DNA of 11,254 nt from Treponema sp. (lineage in GTDB: Bacteria; Spirochaetota; Spirochaetia; Treponematales; Breznakiellaceae). The translations under genes and the position numbers were made by a program. The notes below the pieces were generated by a model that was not told the DNA's origin, did not search any database, and saw only the letters and a program-made list of their open reading frames with translations. Below, piece by piece: positions 5,618 to 11,254 of the stretch (positions within the stretch are counted from its first letter, which is position 1; each line of letters starts with the position of its first letter). The stretch is from the NCBI GenBank assembly GCA_031254385.1, contig JAIRUO010000034.1, positions 1-11,254 on the forward strand, in the 5' to 3' direction.

Positions 5618-7702
5618 CTACGCTCCTTCCTTATCATAGATTTCTTCACGGACTATGATCATGCTCTCGACAAAGCTATAGGGCGCATCAAGGGTTTCGC
5701 CTGTATTTTCAAGCTCTAATGATTTTTTTGTTTTATATTGCGAAAGCTCATATAATGGATTGGTGGAGGGCAGCTCCATCAGGAAATTTTCTGTTATTTC
5801 TGTATAAGCGCTCACCACTGAAGAATCATTAGACGGTACATCGTATAAAGAGCATAGCTCCCTGTTCTTTTTTATTTTGCTTTCAAGAGCGGAGAGGTGA
5901 ACCTTCTGCATTTTTCTCTCTGTGTAGTGACTGTCCTGTTTTAGTATAACGCCGGACAACAGGGAACGGGCATACATATATGTGCAAACGCTTGAAAAAT
6001 AGTCAGAATAAATTTGAGAGCCTTTATTGATATTGTCAAATATGGCCCTGATGGTCTGGTTATATGTTTTAATTATTTTTATGATGCGATGGCGCGAAAC
6101 CCATAGTGTAAGCAAGCCTCCCACCGCGAGTAAGACAAGCGCGACAAGCGCGAGGCCAAGTGACGCGCCAAAAACTGATCTGCTTATTTTTGCGGAGTTT
6201 ATTAAAAAGGGAATATATCCGCACAGATACGTAAACAGCGAACATAGGGATATAAGCAGTATATTGCGTTTTGTCAGGCGAAGCCCCAGATTTTTGCGCA
6301 CAGCATCTCCGGCTTCGGCCACTTCCGCTTTATGCGCGTCCGTGTCGAGTATACCGTACACATTTGCGTTAATTACCTGCGCTTCAAGTTCGTCAATGCG
6401 CTTATGAACGCGGTCTATCTGGAAGCGATCAAGCACCTGCTCCCTGCCCGAAAAATCATAAGCCTTATGGCGCGTTTCAAGTGCCTTGCTTGCTACAATT
6501 TCCTGCGGGGCGGAAAAAATGTTGTCGATTGTCTGTTTTGTCTCTTGTATATACTCACGCCAAAACCTCGTCTCCAGAATTGGGCAATCGGATGCAAGCC
6601 CGAATTCTTCATCCTTTGCCTTCACATCCCCTTCGTCCACATGTTCGAATTTAACAGAGATGTCCTGGCCCGGTACAAGCTCTTTTTCCTTCTCCTGCGT
6701 TAATTCCGGCGAGCGCAGCAGACGCTCCTGAATGAATGATTGAACCGACAGAAGGGTTTCGTTGTGTTTGTCAAGCACGCGCCTAAGATCATCGGCGTTA
6801 ATTTTAAGATCGGCTTTGTACAACCTATACGCCTGAAGCGCCTGTCCCGGAATCTGATTGACAGCCAGTGTGAGTGTTAAAAGAAAAAAACGCCAAAGCT
6901 CTCGCGGGTACCAGGTATGCTCCGTGTTTATAAGGTCATAACAAAGAAAGCGGCAAGTGTTTGGGTAGATTTTCCAAAAGTCAGAGCTTTCCTCTTCATA
7001 ATGAAACTCCCATGCGCGCCGGATCGCCTCACGGGTTGTGTCACGGTCGTCAGGCTCAAACATTTCCCTTGTGGTTAATATCAGCACTTCTTCAGGGCGG
7101 TTTTCTTTAAAGGCGTATTTCTTTTTAAACTGTTGGTACCTTTCCTTTTCATCTTTTTCATATTCAATTTCCATTAGGCGTGGCATCAAACCATTACCGC
7201 ACTTTTTCTGCACCTTTGCCTTTTCACTTTCGCTAAACGTTTCAAACTCACTTACTTTAACGCATTTTCCATTATTGTAAGTGCAGTCATCGTGATCGCA
7301 AGTTTTAGGATTGTAACACGCATAAACCATTTCATACCCTTTAACGCCGGGCGAGGGAAAACCCGCCAGCATATGGGTAAGGCAAACCAGAGGGGCAAAT
7401 TTTTCCTGGTTCAGCAGATTCTTCTCCCCCTCACGATTGCAAATGAAATCAAAGGGATTATGACTATTAAACGGGAATAATTCAGTTTGTGCTGGATGGA
7501 CAAGAATTATTGCCCGCCATTCAGGGTATCCCTTTATAGACTTGTACAGTTCGGGAACGGCATTCTCGATATCAGTGCCTGCCTCATGCCATGCGCATTG
7601 GCATACGCTGCCGCCGTTATCGGTGAGAAATGGTGCGAACAGATGCCTGAATTCGCCAAATAGCCGCGTTGTACGCTGGTCTGTTATTATAACTGTATGC
7701 AC
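5618..7702 (-). CDS. Membrane-anchored coiled-coil protein of unknown family, 694 aa
   Basis: I do not recognise this family. The first 70 residues alternate strands and helices (TVIITD at 3-8, AIILVHP at 64-70), which suggests a small alpha/beta domain. A cysteine-rich stretch at 129-147 (C129, C135, C140, C147) could bind metal. Residues 175-470 look mostly helical and charged, with coiled-coil potential around 425-470. Two membrane helices follow at about 479-502 and 510-535, a hairpin separated by a short loop (SAKISRS), so both ends should lie on the same side, probably the cytoplasm. More charged helix follows (540-620). There is no signal peptide. The start is GTG at 7702, supported by an AAAGGGGG site seven bases upstream; no ATG is better placed. 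It lies 33 bases after the tubulin-like gene and two bases before the metallopeptidase gene. This suggests a membrane adaptor for the tubulin-like protein (inference from layout only). Confidence 0.93.
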   Translation of the reverse strand: MHTVIITDQRTTRLFGEFRHLFAPFLTDNGGSVCQCAWHEAGTDIENAVPELYKSIKGYPEWRAIILVHPAQTELFPFNSHNPFDFICNREGEKNLLNQEKFAPLVCLTHMLAGFPSPGVKGYEMVYACYNPKTCDHDDCTYNNGKCVKVSEFETFSESEKAKVQKKCGNGLMPRLMEIEYEKDEKERYQQFKKKYAFKENRPEEVLILTTREMFEPDDRDTTREAIRRAWEFHYEEESSDFWKIYPNTCRFLCYDLINTEHTWYPRELWRFFLLTLTLAVNQIPGQALQAYRLYKADLKINADDLRRVLDKHNETLLSVQSFIQERLLRSPELTQEKEKELVPGQDISVKFEHVDEGDVKAKDEEFGLASDCPILETRFWREYIQETKQTIDNIFSAPQEIVASKALETRHKAYDFSGREQVLDRFQIDRVHKRIDELEAQVINANVYGILDTDAHKAEVAEAGDAVRKNLGLRLTKRNILLISLCSLFTYLCGYIPFLINSAKISRSVFGASLGLALVALVLLAVGGLLTLWVSRHRIIKIIKTYNQTIRAIFDNINKGSQIYSDYFSSVCTYMYARSLLSGVILKQDSHYTERKMQKVHLSALESKIKKNRELCSLYDVPSNDSSVVSAYTEITENFLMELPSTNPLYELSQYKTKKSLELENTGETLDAPYSFVESMIIVREEIYDKEGA
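5623..5630 (-). promoter_or_regulatory. Ribosome binding site inside the preceding gene, deciding a GTG start
   Basis: GGAAGGAG on the minus strand lies in the last codons of the 694-aa gene, seven bases before the GTG at 5615. The preceding TAG (5618-5620) ends two bases before the start. This arrangement implies translational coupling and roughly matched production of the two membrane proteins. Confidence 0.75.
6098..6268 (-). other. Two-helix membrane hairpin in the 694-aa protein
   Basis: Residues 479-502 (starting RNILLISLCSLF) and 510-535 (FGASLGLALVALVLLAVGG) are two long hydrophobic runs split by a short polar loop, with basic residues on the outer flanks (KRN before, SRHR after). 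By the positive-inside rule both flanks face the cytoplasm, so the large N-terminal part would be exposed to the tubulin-like partner. Confidence 0.85.
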
Positions 7703-7709
7703 GTCAATT

Positions 7710-7717
7710 CCCCCTTT
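7710..7717 (-). promoter_or_regulatory. Ribosome binding site deciding a GTG start
   Basis: On the minus strand AAAGGGGG precedes the GTG at 7702 with seven intervening bases, which fixes this non-ATG start. The 33-base gap after the preceding TAG (7736-7738) has no room for a promoter and shows no terminator, so the two genes are probably cotranscribed. A second purine-rich GCAGGAGG sits immediately after that TAG, but about 24 bases from the start, too far away to be the main site. Confidence 0.7.
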
Positions 7718-7735
7718 CGATAATATGCCTCCTGC

Positions 7736-10700
7736 CTATTCGCCTTTTTGCTCCTCTCTCTTTGCTGCTTTTGGCTTATCCGACGTGCTATCGCTAAATT
7801 GACGTTTTGTAAGTTCAAAGACTTTTTCTGCCGCTTCGGAAAATCCTTTGTCGGTCAAGACTTTTATAACCACTTGTAGCAGCATCCTTAGGTAATCGTC
7901 TATGACAGATGGGAACTTCTTTTTATAGAGCTCAAAGTTAGCAGTAAACAACTCAAGTTGACTTTCAATCAGCGCTACATACCGGCTGCCGCGTTCATTT
8001 TCGGGGCATAATGTGCAAATCTGCTCGTACAGCGTTTCAAGGGTTGTTTCCAGCAGCATTAGTCCTTGTTCAAGAATAAATTCATCAGGCGGCATTGTCG
8101 CCTTAAAAGCCGCGGCAATACCAAAGATGCTCATAGTGCGGCTATCGCCGGAGAGTTCGCGTAGGGTAAGGGCGTTAATTCCTTTGTATAACGCGCTTTG
8201 CTCAAATTTTATAATATTGTCCCTGCGTGCGGCTTCCATTTCATTATTGACGGCGCTTAGTATTCTCTTGACGATTACAGGATTGATAGTTAAAGCGTCA
8301 ACAATTTGATAGAAGGTGTCGCATTGCGTTCCGTTTGAAACCTCAAGTTTTACTTCTCTGATGCTGTCTTTTAGCCACAAGCTGTATTTGTATTTCTCGC
8401 CGACACTCTCAAAACGAATCCGCTCGTACAGGATACCAAGCACGAGAGCCTTATATATGGTTATCTCCTGTTCTTTTTGCAATTCGTCATTTAGATCGGG
8501 CATCTCAGAAATAAGATGCCAATGTTTGTGAAGGTGCGGCGTAATTACCGGAGTGGTAAGCGTATCAGGCTCTATGCGGTTGATCATATCAAAATATGAC
8601 TTATTATACTCACCGGCCTCCAGCCTGACTGTCTTGCTCTTCTGCGGCGGTGAAAACTTAAGCAGATCATATGGGAACAGGCCATAAATGGCGCTGTAGA
8701 ACAGGATTCTTTCCATAGAGATTTCGTCATCGTCACTTGGAACGCCGCCAAAAGAGAGCAGTTCAGAAAGCACTAAGGCCTCCCGTTCGGGATTGTCTGT
8801 CAAGGACAGCTTTTTATTATAAGCGCAGGCATGGATAGGTACAGGTTCCTCGCCTACTGGCCTGTTGATAAACGGATCGGAGAGCTTTTTCGTGTCACTG
8901 ATAACTTTTTTTACATATTCGGTAATAAGACTGCGCTCCTCATGTCCTTCCTCATACTCAGCTTCAGTTTCCAGCGCCCGTATGATGTCCATCTTTATAT
9001 CCTGGCTGTATGCTTCCATGACAGAGGTCTTAAAGTGCGCTATGATCTCATTATCGAATATATCCTTGAAGAAGGTGTCCGTCCTGGTCTCCGGCGAGAA
9101 ATAAAAGAGCCTGACCTGGCTGTATATACGCCTACAGAGATCGCTGGGGATTTGCAAGGCGTTTCCGGTAAACTCCATTTTCTCGTAAAACTTGTCCATG
9201 CATTTTTTCGAAGTACAGACATAACGGACAGTGTTGCCTTTTTTATAACTGTACTTTTCTTCCGAAGTCTTTATCTGCCTCTCTATCTCGTTTACGTTGG
9301 TGTCGAAGGATTTATAAAACGATTCAAAAGATTTGCACATGCCCCGGACATATTTCAAAGCCGCAGTAAGCACCGCGACATAAGGTGCGGTAATGCGATA
9401 ATCGGCGATGGTTCCAAGCAGCGATTCATAGCGATCAATAAAATCTTTGACTTCGCCCTCGTACTTTTTGGTCACGCGCGCCCAAAAGCCCGCATCATCA
9501 ATTTTGCGCATGAAGTCACCAATGTTATCTATTACTTCGGTATCGGGATCGTCAAACAGCAGATCAAAACTCTTGAACGCTTTCTCGGCAAGCTCTTTTT
9601 TCTTCTCCGCCTCTGCGAGTTTTTGAGCTAGAGTTTGCAAGGTCTGATACAGGAAATAGCGTGCAGCATTTGGATGAATAAACTCTTTGCTGCTGTCCCG
9701 CATATATGTTTCAATTTGAGTTGGAAGTTCACTGACAGTAATGTCCTCGTCCTCACTAAACTTAAAGAGTTCATACGAAGCTGCACGGCCTACATCCCCG
9801 ATGCGCCGGGTAACCAACTCCTTATATGACAGCAGATAGTTATAAGCGTTTCTAAAGTCATCCATGTCTATTTTTTCTCTGCCACCGGAGGTAAGTTTTT
9901 CTATTGCGCTCTGAGCCGTGTCACGGCTGTTGTCAATCTCGCTTTGACCGCTTTTGGATATGCGCTGAACAAATTTCTCAAGCTCATTGATGTATTCGTT
10001 CCATTTGTAGCTAATCTCGGTAAAGCCGTCTTTGTCAAAGCGGGATGAGGAATTCTTTGTAAACTGGGCGAAAGCGTTGCCATTTTCGGCGGCAAGAACG
10101 ACCGAGCGTATATATTCCGTTGCTGGGTCTATTTCGGAAACATTATGCCCTTTCAATCGTGCCCGGTTATTTTCGATGCTCTTTTTTTGAAAATCTTTGT
10201 CAAACACCGTCCAGTGATCTGAAACAGTATGCGCCGCCCATTTGAGCGCTATATAGCGGAGTATATGATCAGACGGGTAAACAAGCTCCGATGCGCCTGC
10301 GCCGGCATAACGGTTGCGGCTCTGTCCTGACACCAGAGTCCTGATGGTATTGTCCTCTGACGAGTTGCTGCGCGTATTCATGGGGCCTATTGACTGCGCG
10401 TATATACAGGTGGCGGCATGTTCTAAATACTGCTGGGTGGAATTCAATTTTTTACCTTCGATATTCTGCGCATCGAACATAAAACAGAAATCCATTGGCA
10501 GCACATCGTATTCCTCGAACTCTTTTGTCCCCACTTTTGGGAACATCAGATGCACCTTGTCTTTATAGCGCTCCGGCAGATTGCCGTCAGCTTTGAGTAT
10601 AAAAGCGTTTAACTCGCGCAGTACTGCATAAGCGTTTGACTTGAAAGCATTGCGCATGGGCTCCGCCGCTACCGAGTCGTAAAGGATTTCCGGCAGAATA

Positions 10701-11251
10701 AAAAAACCGCGTGTGATGCTGCCGGGTATTTGAATTTTGGTTTTTAAGAATTGTTTGATATACATGGAAACAGGGAGGATAAGGCCAGAACCTGTCCCGC
10801 CTGCCAGGGTGCTGACGATTATTATACGAAGCACCTGTGTACTCGGCATACTTTCCAGCTTGTAAAGGTCATAAATCGCATTGTCCAGCGGCTCCATATA
10901 ACCGCGCTTCATGGCAGTTACAAAGGCGAGGTGAGAAATAGCGCGTACCTGGCCGGCGCCCTCACTGAGCGTTTTACGGTACAAATTTGGGTTAACAGGA
11001 AAAGAATTATCCCGCGTATCCTCATCAAGATGCAGATAATCCCCCACCGTCATATTGGTAGATGTCTGCACAGCGCGAATAAAAGGATTCTCCTTTTTGA
11101 TTCTGTCAAGTTCGTTGGCATCTGTATCAAATACCACGAAATTTATTCTTTCCCTTTGTTTTTTGTCGGTGATCATCGCCGACAACTTGGCTGTGACCTG
11201 TGATCCCACTCCTCCAAGACCCACGATTAAAGTTGGTGCAAACTTACTCAT
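7736..11251 (-). CDS. Large tubulin/FtsZ-superfamily protein (Tubulin_2-like), 1171 aa
   Basis: This protein is probably a GTP-binding, polymer-forming cytoskeletal protein of the large bacterial tubulin-like family. Visible are an N-terminal Rossmann start with GLGGVG at residues 11-16, a strand ending in FDTD at 41-44, and the tubulin signature AGGTGSG at 150-156 preceded by a hydrophobic strand (IIIVSTL). A glycine-rich stretch (YAGAGASELVYP, about 315-326) may lie near the position of the catalytic T7 loop, but I see no clear canonical NxDxxD motif there. The tubulin fold probably takes up about 350 residues. The rest is mostly helical, with a coiled-coil-like stretch at 538-561, a His-rich TPHLHKHWH at 904-912 and a charged tail from about 1150. 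FtsZ is only about 350-400 residues, so the extension is exceptional. The ATG at 11251 gives the typical short lead (MSKFAPTLIVGLGG). The frame stays open to the window edge, only three bases upstream, so its ribosome binding site is not visible. It is the first gene seen in the operon. The family assignment is strong; polymerisation is inferred. Confidence 0.9.
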   Translation of the reverse strand: MSKFAPTLIVGLGGVGSQVTAKLSAMITDKKQRERINFVVFDTDANELDRIKKENPFIRAVQTSTNMTVGDYLHLDEDTRDNSFPVNPNLYRKTLSEGAGQVRAISHLAFVTAMKRGYMEPLDNAIYDLYKLESMPSTQVLRIIIVSTLAGGTGSGLILPVSMYIKQFLKTKIQIPGSITRGFFILPEILYDSVAAEPMRNAFKSNAYAVLRELNAFILKADGNLPERYKDKVHLMFPKVGTKEFEEYDVLPMDFCFMFDAQNIEGKKLNSTQQYLEHAATCIYAQSIGPMNTRSNSSEDNTIRTLVSGQSRNRYAGAGASELVYPSDHILRYIALKWAAHTVSDHWTVFDKDFQKKSIENNRARLKGHNVSEIDPATEYIRSVVLAAENGNAFAQFTKNSSSRFDKDGFTEISYKWNEYINELEKFVQRISKSGQSEIDNSRDTAQSAIEKLTSGGREKIDMDDFRNAYNYLLSYKELVTRRIGDVGRAASYELFKFSEDEDITVSELPTQIETYMRDSSKEFIHPNAARYFLYQTLQTLAQKLAEAEKKKELAEKAFKSFDLLFDDPDTEVIDNIGDFMRKIDDAGFWARVTKKYEGEVKDFIDRYESLLGTIADYRITAPYVAVLTAALKYVRGMCKSFESFYKSFDTNVNEIERQIKTSEEKYSYKKGNTVRYVCTSKKCMDKFYEKMEFTGNALQIPSDLCRRIYSQVRLFYFSPETRTDTFFKDIFDNEIIAHFKTSVMEAYSQDIKMDIIRALETEAEYEEGHEERSLITEYVKKVISDTKKLSDPFINRPVGEEPVPIHACAYNKKLSLTDNPEREALVLSELLSFGGVPSDDDEISMERILFYSAIYGLFPYDLLKFSPPQKSKTVRLEAGEYNKSYFDMINRIEPDTLTTPVITPHLHKHWHLISEMPDLNDELQKEQEITIYKALVLGILYERIRFESVGEKYKYSLWLKDSIREVKLEVSNGTQCDTFYQIVDALTINPVIVKRILSAVNNEMEAARRDNIIKFEQSALYKGINALTLRELSGDSRTMSIFGIAAAFKATMPPDEFILEQGLMLLETTLETLYEQICTLCPENERGSRYVALIESQLELFTANFELYKKKFPSVIDDYLRMLLQVVIKVLTDKGFSEAAEKVFELTKRQFSDSTSDKPKAAKREEQKGE
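10784..10804 (-). other. Tubulin signature motif AGGTGSG (GTP phosphate-binding loop)
   Basis: Residues 150-156 of the tubulin-like protein read AGGTGSG, directly after a hydrophobic beta strand. In FtsZ and tubulins the equivalent [SAG]GGTG[SA]G loop binds the GTP phosphates. The motif fits the consensus, with alanine in the first position, so nucleotide binding is expected to be intact. Confidence 0.85.
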
Positions 11252-11254
11252 TTC

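Noticed and set aside
5618..7702. Naming the 694-aa protein as a von Willebrand A or OmpA-type partner known from other tubulin-like systems
   Set aside because: I see neither a MIDAS motif (DxSxS) nor an OmpA peptidoglycan-binding motif in it.
8831..9631. Open plus-strand frame of 266 codons
   Set aside because: It lies wholly antisense to the tubulin-like gene, shows no recognisable domain, and has a biased composition typical of a complementary-strand shadow.

Overview
The window is one densely packed, minus-strand gene block, read from right to left. It holds three complete large genes and a fourth that runs off the left edge, with gaps of only 2 to 33 bases between them. I found no RNA gene, insertion sequence, CRISPR array or plus-strand gene that I can support. 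Strong AGGAGG-type ribosome binding sites, GTG starts on two genes and moderate GC in the three complete genes (about 47% in the rows I counted) would fit a Gram-positive bacterium such as a member of the Clostridia. That assignment is weak, because no phylogenetic marker is present.

In transcription order: (1) 11251-7736, a 1171-residue tubulin/FtsZ-superfamily protein of the large 'tubulin-like' type (Tubulin_2-like), with an N-terminal nucleotide-binding motif, an AGGTGSG tubulin signature and a very long helical C-terminal part. (2) 7702-5618, a 694-residue protein of unknown family with a soluble N-terminal domain, a cysteine cluster, coiled-coil segments and a two-helix membrane hairpin. 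(3) 5615-1629, a 1328-residue membrane protein. It appears to combine about five N-terminal membrane helices, a degenerate SF2-helicase-like core, a DUF1998-like region, an acidic 9-residue repeat linker, a four-cysteine LIM/treble-clef-like zinc knuckle and a C-terminal HELTH zinc metallopeptidase resembling the plant DA1 peptidase layout. (4) 1611-1 (no stop in the window), a membrane-anchored P-loop NTPase with Walker A, a STAND-type 'DQFE' Walker B and a winged-helix-like segment.

The genes look translationally coupled and so probably act as one complex. Inferred model: a cytoskeletal tubulin-like GTPase works at the membrane with a coiled-coil anchor protein, a membrane-bound pseudo-helicase/peptidase and a STAND-type switch NTPase. 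Large tubulin-like proteins have been linked in the literature to multicomponent membrane-remodelling systems, and prokaryotic LIM-type treble clefs to membrane-associated peptidases. STAND NTPases are often sensors in conflict or defence systems. A membrane-remodelling, protein-processing or immunity role is therefore plausible but unproven.

The fourth gene is strikingly AT-rich (two counted rows are 22-25% GC) against its neighbours, which suggests that the NTPase is an exchangeable or later-acquired part of the operon.
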